Source: Chitinophagales bacterium
GTDB lineage: Bacteria; Bacteroidota; Bacteroidia; Chitinophagales; Chitinophagaceae
NCBI GenBank assembly: GCA_017303855.1
Contig: JAFLBL010000003.1
Coordinates: 248,001-312,000, forward strand
Reading direction: 5' to 3'
Length of the DNA: 64,000 nucleotides
Below are positions 1 through 7,674 of the stretch, one piece after another. Below the pieces are notes generated by a model. That model ran no database searches and was not told where the DNA came from. It saw only the letters and a program-made list of their open reading frames with translations. The position numbers were made by a program, and so were the translations under genes. Positions within the stretch are counted from its first letter, which is position 1. Each line of letters begins with the position of its first letter.

Positions 1-669
1 AAAAGCACTGTCTTCCACAAACTCCCGTGATAATAACATACAGAGACCCGCACCAAGGTCAAACAGGAAGCGGGAATAAATCGCTTTCTCATCGCGGATA
101 CGCATAGGCTGGGATACCAGCTGGCTGATCGCCGGTTTCAGCAGGTAACCACCACGGGGATAACGGATCGTGCCCTTTGTATAAAAGCTCAGCTGCATGC
201 TGTCATAATTCACTTTCATGATATACCTGCTGATCACGGAATAACCGATAATTCCGTCGATCCGCTCGCCGTATACTGTAGTAAGAATCGAATAATCATT
301 GATATGAAAATCCAGGTGTTCGATATTGAGACCCGGAAACCGGAGCGTTTTATCAAACAGGAAATTGACCTTGCGGATGCCTGCTATACCCCGGATGGTC
401 CGGTCGGTAGGCACGGGCTTCAGTCCCAGGTAATCCACCGTGGACGAATCAAGGGAAATGCCACTGCTGCCCGTATCCAGTATGAAATTGAGTGTATCGG
501 GGTATTCATCTACCCGGGCATGCAGAATCACAATGCCCCCGGTGAGCTGGGTGAATTTAACAGTGGTCAGGTGCTTTGAGGGGGGTTCAATAAACTCCTC
601 CTGTGCCCGGAGTAAGGGGGCGCAACAGCAGGCAAACAGGAAGAATATGCCGGACAAGCAATACTTCAT
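1..669 (-). CDS. Secreted aspartyl protease family protein (3' part missing)
   Basis: The reading frame starts at the ATG at 669 and stays open to the window edge, so 223 codons are visible and the C-terminus is missing. Residues 1-22 form a signal peptide ending in RAQ. ILDTGSSGIS carries the first catalytic Asp near residue 65, followed by a GIIGYSVI flap/psi-loop-like motif at about 139-146. A second FDLGAG near residue 204 fits the second Asp motif of two-lobed bacterial retropepsin/pepsin-like proteases. It is probably a periplasmic or surface protease; the substrate is unknown. Family assignment is by motif only. Confidence 0.8.
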   Translation of the reverse strand, partial: MKYCLSGIFFLFACCCAPLLRAQEEFIEPPSKHLTTVKFTQLTGGIVILHARVDEYPDTLNFILDTGSSGISLDSSTVDYLGLKPVPTDRTIRGIAGIRKVNFLFDKTLRFPGLNIEHLDFHINDYSILTTVYGERIDGIIGYSVISRYIMKVNYDSMQLSFYTKGTIRYPRGGYLLKPAISQLVSQPMRIRDEKAIYSRFLFDLGAGLCMLLSREFVEDSAF

Positions 670-798
670 ACGGTTAGATGTTCAGTCAGGAGACACAGAA
701 TTGCTGCAAAATGATGCAATACAGGTCCCATCCTTTTAAAATTACCGTAATATGAGCATGTTTTCCAACCACTCGTCATAATATCTGTTATACAACTG

Positions 799-806
799 TA
801 AATTTG
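799..806 (+). promoter_or_regulatory. Bacteroidota -7 promoter element before mqnC
   Basis: TAAATTTG matches TAnnTTTG and ends only 4 bases before the mqnC ATG at 811. Transcription would then start at or within a few bases of the start codon, which suggests a leaderless mRNA. No clear -33 TTTG is present. Confidence 0.5.
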
Positions 807-810
807 CCCC

Positions 811-1935
811 ATGCAGTTAACCGAATTATATGATAAAGCCGCGGCCTTTGGATTCCTGACCGTGGAAGAGGGCATGTACCTGTTTCAGCATGCCCCCCTG
901 GCAGACCTGATGCTGATAGCCGACGAACTCCGGAAAAAGCAGGTACCCCATGGCAAGGTCACCTGGCAGATCGACCGGAATGTGAATACCACCAATGTCT
1001 GTATTGCCAATTGTAAATTCTGCAATTTCTACCGTATACCCGGCCACGCGGAAGCCTATATCACCGATATGCCCGCATACCGGAAAAAGATTGAAGAGAC
1101 ACTTAAATACGGGGGTGACCAGCTCCTGCTGCAGGGCGGACACCATCCGGAATTAGGACTTCAGTTTTATGTAGATACTTTCAAGCAGATCAAGAATGAA
1201 TTTCCCACGATCAAACTCCATGCGCTCGGACCACCCGAAGTGGCGCATATCACCAAACTGGAAAAAAGCACCCATCATGAAGTGCTCAAAGCCCTGAAGG
1301 AAGCCGGAATGGATTCCCTGCCGGGGGCAGGAGCCGAGATCCTGATCGACAGGGTACGCCGGCTGATCAGCAAGGGCAAATGCGGCGCCCAGGAATGGCT
1401 CGATATCATGCACGAAGCACACAAACTCGATATCACCACTTCGGCTACCATGATGTTTGCCCATGTGGAAACGATCCGCGAGCGTTTTGAGCATTTGGTA
1501 AAAATCCGGGACGTGCAGGCTATGAAACCGGAAAGTGCCAAAGGGTTCCTGGCCTTTATTCCCTGGACCTTTATGGATGTGGACACATTATTAGCAAAGA
1601 TCCGTGGGGTAAAGAACCTTACCACCGCCGATGAATATATACGCATGATTGCCCTCAGCCGCATCATGTTGCCCAATGTAAAAAATATTCAGGCCAGCTG
1701 GCTGACTGTAGGTAAACAAACCGCCCAGCTTTGTCTGCATGCCGGTGCCAACGATTTCGGTTCCATCATGATCGAGGAAAACGTAGTAAGTGCCGCCGGC
1801 GCTCCTCACCGCTTCACTTATAAAAGCATGCAGGACGCCATCCGCGAAGCCGGCTTCGAACCACAGCTAAGGAATCAGCAGTATGAATGGAGGGAACTGC
1901 CGGAGGGGATCGAAGAACAGGTGATAAACTATTAA
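811..1935 (+). CDS. mqnC: Cyclic dehypoxanthinyl futalosine synthase (radical SAM), menaquinone biosynthesis
   Basis: 374 residues, the usual family length. A radical SAM CxxxCxxC cluster lies at C64, C68 and C71 (CIANCKFC). MqnC rather than MqnE is indicated by GAGAEILIDRVRRLIS, ATMMFAHVET, FIPWTF, NIQASWLTVGK and GANDFGSIMIEENVVSAAG. It cyclises dehypoxanthine futalosine in the futalosine pathway to menaquinone in the cytoplasm. No other mqn gene is in the window, so the pathway is scattered here. It may be translated from a leaderless mRNA (see the promoter at 799). Confidence 0.93.
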   Translation: MQLTELYDKAAAFGFLTVEEGMYLFQHAPLADLMLIADELRKKQVPHGKVTWQIDRNVNTTNVCIANCKFCNFYRIPGHAEAYITDMPAYRKKIEETLKYGGDQLLLQGGHHPELGLQFYVDTFKQIKNEFPTIKLHALGPPEVAHITKLEKSTHHEVLKALKEAGMDSLPGAGAEILIDRVRRLISKGKCGAQEWLDIMHEAHKLDITTSATMMFAHVETIRERFEHLVKIRDVQAMKPESAKGFLAFIPWTFMDVDTLLAKIRGVKNLTTADEYIRMIALSRIMLPNVKNIQASWLTVGKQTAQLCLHAGANDFGSIMIEENVVSAAGAPHRFTYKSMQDAIREAGFEPQLRNQQYEWRELPEGIEEQVINY

Positions 1936-1963
1936 ATGAGTAATGAATAATCAGTAATGAGTA
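1934..1963 (+). repeat. Heptamer tandem array starting at the mqnC stop codon
   Basis: Four 7-bp units follow each other (AATGAGT, AATGAAT, AATCAGT, AATGAGT), beginning inside the TAA stop of mqnC. The same four heptamers in another order and in inverted orientation occur at 2087-2116, so the two arrays bracket about 120 bp of noncoding DNA. Confidence 0.75.
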
Positions 1964-2086
1964 AATGCTGAAGACTCAAAAAATTACTGGAAACAGTCTC
2001 ATTATGGTAGCTTAATCCCATAGGGTTGTTTTACAACTTTTCTCTAAGAACGGCTTACCAAAACTTAAAAAATCTTTTCCCGGGCT

Positions 2087-2116
2087 ACTCATTATTCATT
2101 ACTGATTACTCATTCA
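2087..2116 (-). repeat. Inverted partner of the heptamer array at 1934
   Basis: Read on the minus strand the units are AATGAGT, AATCAGT, AATGAAT, AATGAGT. The two arrays could form an imperfect stem across the mqnC-DUF3817 intergenic region. Confidence 0.7.
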
Positions 2117-2131
2117 AACAAACAATTTTCA

Positions 2132-2446
2132 ATGAAACACCCCTACCCTAATTTCCGCAAAATCGCCTTCTACGAAGGCATTTCCTTCTTAGTATTGCTA
2201 TTCATCGCCATGCCCATGAAATACTTCTTCGGTTTCCCCAAGGCCGTAACCATTGTCGGTTCCCTGCACGGAGTGTTATTTGTGGCCTTTGGTGTAGTAG
2301 CACTGGAAGTGATGCGTACCTATAAGAAAAAATTTGGCTGGCTGGTGAAAGCCGGACTGGCTTCGCTGCTGCCCTTTGGTACTTTTTATATGGATAAGGA
2401 ATGGAAGCGGGAGGAGGAAGAAGCGATAAAAAGTACCGCAGGCTGA
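2132..2446 (+). CDS. DUF3817 domain integral membrane protein
   Basis: 104 residues with about three hydrophobic segments. The start KIAFYEGISFLVLLF, then MPMKYFFGFPKAVTIVGSLHG and the charged C-terminus match the DUF3817 (YdzA-like) family of small inner-membrane proteins. No function is established for the family. The ATG at 2132 gives a short soluble N-tail and fits family starts. It stands alone, between mqnC and the SPFH/NADK pair. Confidence 0.8.
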   Translation: MKHPYPNFRKIAFYEGISFLVLLFIAMPMKYFFGFPKAVTIVGSLHGVLFVAFGVVALEVMRTYKKKFGWLVKAGLASLLPFGTFYMDKEWKREEEEAIKSTAG

Positions 2447-2468
2447 CCGGTTTCTGTCAGGATTTCAA

Positions 2469-2600
2469 TCAGGCCGGTGACTTTGCTGAAAGTTTTACTG
2501 TTCTGAGCCTTCCGGCCATTTCACGTATTGCCTTTTCAATTTTATACACCTGTTCCTTTGAAGGTTGTTTATGCCCTGAAGAATATTGTCTGCAAAGGGG
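2469..2600 (-). pseudogene. C-terminal remnant of an HTH antitoxin-like regulator
   Basis: On the minus strand this stretch reads QYSSGHKQPSKEQ, then VYKIEKAIREMAGRLRTVKL, and then a stop at 2469. This resembles the recognition helix and C-terminus of small Cro/C1-type HTH proteins (pattern YASGxKxPSxxxxxKIExAIxxxGxxL). No start codon or N-terminal half is found upstream toward 2660, so it appears to be a decayed gene end. The family call is from pattern memory and is tentative. Confidence 0.4.
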
Positions 2601-2688
2601 AATAAAGTAAATTCGTGGGACCTTGCAGGTGAGCAGCCTGTACGTTCACTGCAACCTGCCATTTCAAACTGACAAAAAACACGCCATC

Positions 2689-3708
2689 ATGTTCGGAATA
2701 AAACACATAAAATTTGACTCCATGACCTATGTTCTCCATTATAAAAATGGAAACATAAACCGGGAGGGTCGCGGGCTTTCCTTTTTCTATTTTGCCCCCA
2801 ATAGTTCAATAGTGGCCATTCCGATGGGAAGCAATGATCTGCCCTTTATTTTCAGTGAAACCACCAACGATTACCAGACCGTATCCATACAGGGACAGAT
2901 CAGCTATAAAGTGGGCAGTCCGAAAACCCTGGCCGATAACCTCGACTTTACGGTTACAGATGGCGGTCAGTATAAAAAGAATGATAGTGAAAAACTGAAT
3001 CAGCGTATTGTCAACGAAGCCCAGACCGCCACGGCTTCATTTATACACGGCATTACTTTAAAAGACGCGATCCGGTCCGCCAAAAAAATTGAAGCGAATA
3101 TTACCGAAGGGCTGAAAAACTCGCCCGCCATCAATTTACTGGGCATTGAGATTTTGGGAGCCAGTATCTTATCCATTCAGGCAACACCGGAAATGGCAAG
3201 AGCCCTGGAAACCGAAACCAGGGAGAAATTACAACAGGAAGCCGATCAGGCTATCTATGAACGGAGAAATTTTGCCGTAGAACAGGAACGAAAAATCAAG
3301 GAATCGGAACTGAATACGGAAATCGCCGTTGAAGAAAAACAAAAACAGATTGCGGAAAAGAAAATGGAATCCGATGTGCAAAAAGCGGAAAACGACCGGA
3401 AATTAAGAGAAATGCAGATTTCCTCCGACATCGCCATAGAAAATCAACGCAAACTACTGATTGAACAAAAAACGGCAAACGATAAAAAAGAAGCCGACAC
3501 ACAGGGCTATATTACGGAGACCACCTTAAAGCCATACAAGGATATTGACTGGAAGACACTCACCGCCCTGCATAACAACAACGACCCAAAATTCAATATT
3601 TCCCTCGCCTTCAGGGAGCTGGCAGAAAATGCGGGAAAAATCGGCAATGTAAATATCAGTCCGGATTTACTGGATTCCATTCTGAACGACAAGAGCGGTA
3701 ACCGATGA
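2689..3708 (+). CDS. SPFH/band-7 domain protein (stomatin/prohibitin-like)
   Basis: 339 residues from the ATG at 2689; an upstream TTG at 2623 would add 22 non-conserved residues and is less likely. Residues about 10-190 form an SPFH/PHB domain (SIQGQISYKVGSPKTLADNL, LLGIEILGASILSIQATPEM). A highly charged coiled coil follows at about 195-290, rich in Glu/Lys, then a short soluble tail. There is no obvious transmembrane helix, so membrane contact would be peripheral or through partners. Its stop overlaps the start of the NAD-kinase-like gene by 4 bases, indicating translational coupling and a joint function. Confidence 0.85.
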   Translation: MFGIKHIKFDSMTYVLHYKNGNINREGRGLSFFYFAPNSSIVAIPMGSNDLPFIFSETTNDYQTVSIQGQISYKVGSPKTLADNLDFTVTDGGQYKKNDSEKLNQRIVNEAQTATASFIHGITLKDAIRSAKKIEANITEGLKNSPAINLLGIEILGASILSIQATPEMARALETETREKLQQEADQAIYERRNFAVEQERKIKESELNTEIAVEEKQKQIAEKKMESDVQKAENDRKLREMQISSDIAIENQRKLLIEQKTANDKKEADTQGYITETTLKPYKDIDWKTLTALHNNNDPKFNISLAFRELAENAGKIGNVNISPDLLDSILNDKSGNR

Positions 3709-4646
3709 GTGTGGAATATGCGATCATTGTCAAAAACAAAACCCGGCTTGAATCCCTGATTGAGCGATTCAATACAAAGGCCCAGGCAAAATTCTATATT
3801 GAAAGACTTGGCGGCAATTTCGACGATTATGTACTGGAACACGACACGTTTCACAGCTCCTTAAACCAGGTACAAACCCGTCTTAACAGCAGTTTGAAAA
3901 ACAAGGTAGTGGAAAGGGCCTTTCTGCCTAATTATATATTCAGCAGCAAGAATGTAATTATCGTCATCGGCCAGGACGGCCTGGTAGCCAATACCGCCAA
4001 ATATTCAAAGGGCCTTCCCATGATTGCCGTAAATCCCGACAAACGCAGATACGACGGCGTGCTCTTGCCTTTTGACAGCACTGATTTTATTCAGGGCATT
4101 GAACAGGTACTGAATGGAAAATTTAATTCCCTGACCATGCGGTTTGCCGAAGCCCGGCTGAATGACGGACAACGCTTATTAGCCTTCAACGATTTATTTA
4201 TCGGTGCGTCCACACATGTTTCAGCCAGGTATAAGATCTCCTATAATAACCAGACTGAAGAGCAATCCTCGAGTGGTTTATTGGTTTCCACAAAAGCCGG
4301 GTCAACCGGCTGGCTGAGTTCCGTTTTCAATATGGCCTATGGAGTAGCCGGTATGTTTGAAAAGAACATTAAACTAAAAAGACCAAAGCTGCAGGATACG
4401 GATCTGCTCTTCGCAGTCAGGGAACCGTTTCAGAGTATACGAACACAAACAGGTATAACCGCCGGTTTGCTGAAAGGACGGCACAACCTGACCGTCGAAT
4501 CACTTATGCCCGCCAATGGCGTAATCTTCAGCGATGGCATTGAGTCCGATTTTTTACAATTCAACAGCGGTACGATCGCTACAATCGGACTCGCGGAAGA
4601 GAAAGCCACTCTGGTAATGAATGACAGTAAGATGGCCGGTGTATAA
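3705..4646 (+). CDS. NAD-kinase-like protein coupled to the SPFH protein
   Basis: 313 residues. The NAD kinase/diacylglycerol kinase fold motif GGDG appears as GQDG (residues 89-92). FNDLFIG (about 161-167) corresponds to the substrate-binding N(E/D) motif, and STKAGSTGW (195-203) to the conserved T-x-GST loop. It is longer than many NAD kinases and has a non-standard N-terminal region of about 80 residues, so housekeeping NADP synthesis is uncertain. The ATGA overlap with the upstream SPFH gene implies co-expression. Activity could be NAD phosphorylation or another nucleotide/sugar substrate. Confidence 0.75.
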   Translation: MSVEYAIIVKNKTRLESLIERFNTKAQAKFYIERLGGNFDDYVLEHDTFHSSLNQVQTRLNSSLKNKVVERAFLPNYIFSSKNVIIVIGQDGLVANTAKYSKGLPMIAVNPDKRRYDGVLLPFDSTDFIQGIEQVLNGKFNSLTMRFAEARLNDGQRLLAFNDLFIGASTHVSARYKISYNNQTEEQSSSGLLVSTKAGSTGWLSSVFNMAYGVAGMFEKNIKLKRPKLQDTDLLFAVREPFQSIRTQTGITAGLLKGRHNLTVESLMPANGVIFSDGIESDFLQFNSGTIATIGLAEEKATLVMNDSKMAGV

Positions 4647-4706
4647 TAAATTCCGGACTATTTCCCGGCTCCCTTTGCGAGGAAAAGAGGGTCAGGGGTA
4701 GGGAGC

Positions 4707-4738
4707 TAGTCGGGAGTTAGCAGTCGGGAGTTAGTAGC
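4707..4738 (+). repeat. Heptamer array AGTCGGG/AGTTAGY
   Basis: Units AGTCGGG, AGTTAGC, AGTCGGG, AGTTAGT follow with a 7-bp period, about 60 bp after the NAD-kinase-like stop codon. It belongs to the same class as the arrays at 1934, 21398 and 39560. Confidence 0.7.
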
Positions 4739-4776
4739 CCTATCGGATCGAAATTTCACTCCAATGTGTAACCGTT

Positions 4777-4855
4777 ATATATACGAAATGCCGGTCGCCC
4801 CTCTTTTCCTGCCTACCGGCAGGCAGGCTTTGGAAAGGAGGTCAGGTGGGATAGG
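4777..4855 (+). repeat. Dispersed palindromic repeat element, copy 1
   Basis: The sequence tacgaaatgccggtcgcccc, followed by CTCTTTTCC, then GGAAAGGAGGTCAGG and GGGATAGGCC, recurs with changes at 18165-18215. Copy 1 has an additional palindrome CCTGCCTACCGGCAGGCAGG in the middle, absent from copy 2. A related palindrome (GCCTGCCTGCCGCCAGTCAGGC with gaps) is at about 29248-29270. Confidence 0.6.
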
Positions 4856-5095
4856 CCATACCCCAACGGAGTTGAACATATTGACTGCTGCCATAAAATA
4901 CAAGGTCACCCGCAAAGCGCGGAATGACGGGCCAAGAGGGAAGGAAAGGGAATACAGGATTTCACCCTTCCTGGCCTGTGTAATAAAGCGAAGTCAGGGG
5001 TGCCCGAAATAAAAGACCGCTACAATGCGGGAATAATAAATAAATTTTATGCACTTCTGCCTTTACGGTAAATTCATCAGGCGTTAACAATCAGT

Positions 5096-5959
5096 ATGAA
5101 AAAAATCCCCATCAGACAACTTGCAGCGGCTCCTCATAAAGAGGCAGTAACCGGACAATTTAAAATCCGGCCCGTGGAGGAATTTGCCGGGGACACTGAC
5201 CTTGCTCACGACCTGCACCGGCACGATTTTTTTCTGATACTCGCCATTCAGCACGGCGAAGGGATACACGAGATCGATTTCACCCCCTATAAAGTGCAGG
5301 ATCATTCTGTTTTCTTTTTACGCCCCGGACAGGTGCATCAGTTAGATCTTAAAGCCGGCAGCTCCGGTTACCTGGTTGAATTTGATCACAGCTTTTATCA
5401 TCCCAAAGAAAAAATATCCATTCAGCGATTACGAAAAGCCAGCAATAAAAATTTTTGTGCCCTTAGCCTTGACCGGTTCAACCGGATCATGGGGCTGCTC
5501 AGTTCGATGCTCAGCGAATTTAAAAACAGGGACGATGGCTATCTTGACATCATCCGTTCCAGCCTGGATATTTTCTTTATTGAATATGTTCGCCAAAGCC
5601 CGAATCCTAATGCCGTGGTCAGTACAGCAGCCACCTATACACAGGAACGATTTGATGAATTTCTCTATTTGCTGGACAAACATCTTACAACGCATAAACA
5701 CGTCGCCGAATACACCGCCATGATGAACCTGTCCGCATACCAGTTGAATGAGATCACGAAGTCCTCCATGGGTAAAACCGCTTCAGAACTGATCAATGAA
5801 CATATCATCCTGGAGGCAAAGCGTTACCTGCTGGCCACACCCAACCAGGTAAAAGATATTGCCGATCTCCTCGGTTATGAAGACCCTTCCTATTTTATTC
5901 GCTTCTTTAAAAAACAAACCGGCTCTTCGCCGGATGCTTTCCGCCAGCATTTTAAATAA
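5096..5959 (+). CDS. AraC-family transcriptional regulator
   Basis: 287 residues. The N-terminal half is a cupin-like sensor (DLHRHDFFLILAIQHGEG, VFFLRPGQVHQLDL). The C-terminal 100 residues contain two HTH units of HTH_18 type (MNLSAYQLNEITKSSMGKTA and VKDIADLLGYEDPSYFIRFFKKQTG). The effector is unknown. The gene lies 76 bp upstream of a same-strand SDR gene that has its own promoter, so the regulator may control that gene. Start choice rests on the only upstream ATG giving a full cupin domain. Confidence 0.88.
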   Translation: MKKIPIRQLAAAPHKEAVTGQFKIRPVEEFAGDTDLAHDLHRHDFFLILAIQHGEGIHEIDFTPYKVQDHSVFFLRPGQVHQLDLKAGSSGYLVEFDHSFYHPKEKISIQRLRKASNKNFCALSLDRFNRIMGLLSSMLSEFKNRDDGYLDIIRSSLDIFFIEYVRQSPNPNAVVSTAATYTQERFDEFLYLLDKHLTTHKHVAEYTAMMNLSAYQLNEITKSSMGKTASELINEHIILEAKRYLLATPNQVKDIADLLGYEDPSYFIRFFKKQTGSSPDAFRQHFK

Positions 5960-5987
5960 GTCCTGTACTTCTGCATCTTTGTCCTGT

Positions 5988-6016
5988 TTTGACCCTTGGC
6001 ACCCACTCTACTTTTG
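5988..6016 (+). promoter_or_regulatory. Bacteroidota promoter for the SDR gene
   Basis: A -33 TTTG at 5988-5991 and a -7 TACTTTTG at 6009-6016 (TAnnTTTG) are separated by 17 bp and lie 20 bp before the SDR ATG at 6036. Confidence 0.6.
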
Positions 6017-6035
6017 TGTTCTAAAAAAATACACA

Positions 6036-6632
6036 ATGAAAATTATCATCGTCGGTGCATCGGGTACAATGGGTAAATACCTTACCGAAGCCTTTAAAAA
6101 AGAACATGAAGTGATTACCGCCGCTAAGGGAGGCTGTGATATCCCCGTGGACATTACCTCCACAGAGTCAATCGAGAAAATGTTTCAATCTGCAGGCCCT
6201 TTTGACGCACTGATATCTACCGCCGGACCCACTTTTGTCGGCCCATGGAAAAAACTCAACGACACTACATTCCGCCAGGGTGTGGAAGGAAAAATGATGG
6301 GGCAGATAAACCTGGTACTCATCGGACAGCATTATATCAACCCCAAAGGTTCATTCACCCTGATCACCGGCGCCCTTTCCCATGATCCGCAGAAGCACTT
6401 CGCCAATGCATCTGCCGCCAATGCTGCTGTAGAAGGATTTGTAAGAGCCGCTGCTATTGAACTGGAAAATGGTATCCGGATTAATGCAGTCAGCCCGACC
6501 GTTATCGAAAACTCTCCCCAGTACTTCCCTTACTTCCCCGGCGATATCCCGGTCACCATGCAACAACTGGAATTCGGCTTCCGTAAAGCAGTATTCGGGG
6601 CCAATACAGGACAGGTGATAAAACCTTATTAA
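6036..6632 (+). CDS. Short-chain dehydrogenase/reductase, atypical active site
   Basis: 198 residues from the ATG at 6036, which directly precedes the nucleotide-binding motif (VGASGTMG, residues 6-13) and follows a good promoter; the frame extends further 5' but that part overlaps the AraC gene. The Rossmann pattern continues with STAG and NAVSPT. The region where SDRs carry YxxxK reads ASAANAAVEGF, so the usual catalytic Tyr and Lys appear replaced by Ala and Asn. It belongs to a divergent SDR group; an enzymatic role is therefore uncertain. An AraC regulator lies just upstream. Confidence 0.83.
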   Translation: MKIIIVGASGTMGKYLTEAFKKEHEVITAAKGGCDIPVDITSTESIEKMFQSAGPFDALISTAGPTFVGPWKKLNDTTFRQGVEGKMMGQINLVLIGQHYINPKGSFTLITGALSHDPQKHFANASAANAAVEGFVRAAAIELENGIRINAVSPTVIENSPQYFPYFPGDIPVTMQQLEFGFRKAVFGANTGQVIKPY

Positions 6633-6651
6633 GAAGAATTATTTATGTAAC

Positions 6652-6691
6652 TGTCAGCTGTACTGTCAACATATTGACAGTACAGCTGACA
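6652..6691. repeat. Perfect 18-bp inverted repeat between convergent genes
   Basis: TGTCAGCTGTACTGTCAA is followed by a CATA loop and its exact reverse complement. It lies 20 bp after the SDR stop and 43 bp before the stop of the opposing reductase gene. There is no T-run on either side, so it is not a classical intrinsic terminator, though it may still act as one for both transcripts. Confidence 0.85.
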
Positions 6692-6733
6692 ATACTATTT
6701 CGCTAGAAGCAAAAAACAGAAGTAATACTTTTC

Positions 6734-7639
6734 TTATACCTCCGGGGTTATAATATTCACCACTACATTCCCCTTTTTTCTGAATGATTCCGCATACGCA
6801 TGTGCTTCCCGGATCGTTTCAAGCGTATATCTCCTGTCTATTACAGAAATCAGTTTGCCGGCTTCTATCAGCTCTTTTAAATGCAAGAGGTCATTCTTAC
6901 CAGACTTCGGATTTTTTTTCACCGTTACAAAGCGGCCTCCCGGTTTCAGTATTTTCTTTCCTGCTGAGCCGGTAGTTTTCCCTACTGCGTCAAATACAAT
7001 ATCGAAACGTTCCTGTATAGCGGAGTAATCCTGTCTCGTATAATCAATGACCTGATCAGCGCCCAGTTTTTTTACCAGTTCAAGATTGGTGGTACTGCAA
7101 ACAGCAGTTACTTCGGCCCCCATGGCTTTTGCAATTTGTATAGCAAAACTGCCTACACTTCCTGAAGCTCCATAGATCAACACTTTATCGCCGGCTTTAC
7201 TACCCGCCTGTTTCAGAAACCGAAGGGCCGTCAGTCCGCCAATAGGCACAGCCGCTGCTTCTTCAAAACTGATATTAGCGGGTTTGATCGCCATCAGCTC
7301 ATTCGCTTTCAGACAAGTGTATTCAGCATATCCGCCAAAGCGAAAACCGCAACTGGCAAAAACCGGATCACCTTTTTTAAACGCCGTAACTGCCGCGCCT
7401 GTTTCTTCAATCACACCGGCTATTTCAAAGCCAAGTACCTTAACACGGGTGGGTTTGAATAATCCATTAAATAGCCTGGCCAAAAAAGGATCGGCTTTGC
7501 GTAAACGCCAGTCACCGGCTGTAACGGTGGTCGCATGAACTTTTACAAGTACTTCATTATCCTTTGGTACAGGTTTCGGAAGATCCTTCAGTTGTAACAC
7601 CTCCGGTCCTCCGTATTTTTCATATACTACTGCCTTCAT
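6734..7639 (-). CDS. NAD(P)-dependent alcohol dehydrogenase / quinone oxidoreductase-like (MDR superfamily)
   Basis: 301 residues. The N-terminal GroES-like fold is seen in VVYEKYGGPEVL and VLGFEIAGVIEETG. The cofactor domain has YGASGSVGSFAIQIAK (about residues 153-168) and GADQVIDY. No structural zinc cysteines are apparent, which fits the zinc-independent quinone oxidoreductase branch. It probably reduces carbonyl or enone compounds with NADPH in the cytosol. It is followed on the same strand by nothing until the palindrome at 6652; the DUF4386 gene lies 35 bp upstream and may share a transcript. Confidence 0.85.
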   Translation of the reverse strand: MKAVVYEKYGGPEVLQLKDLPKPVPKDNEVLVKVHATTVTAGDWRLRKADPFLARLFNGLFKPTRVKVLGFEIAGVIEETGAAVTAFKKGDPVFASCGFRFGGYAEYTCLKANELMAIKPANISFEEAAAVPIGGLTALRFLKQAGSKAGDKVLIYGASGSVGSFAIQIAKAMGAEVTAVCSTTNLELVKKLGADQVIDYTRQDYSAIQERFDIVFDAVGKTTGSAGKKILKPGGRFVTVKKNPKSGKNDLLHLKELIEAGKLISVIDRRYTLETIREAHAYAESFRKKGNVVVNIITPEV

Positions 7640-7674
7640 AAAACTGCATTTATGGTGTGTAATGTAAATTATAT

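Larger units (their letters stand above)
4647..5095. other. 449-bp intergenic stretch with repeats, no credible gene
   Basis: It holds a heptamer array (4707-4738), a palindrome-bearing dispersed element (4777-4855) and AT-rich DNA before the AraC gene. An 82-residue frame here (4764-5012) runs through the repeat element and has no protein-like character. Confidence 0.7.

Noticed and set aside
4764..5012. 82-residue plus-strand frame
   Set aside because: It crosses the dispersed palindromic element and has no recognisable domain or start context.
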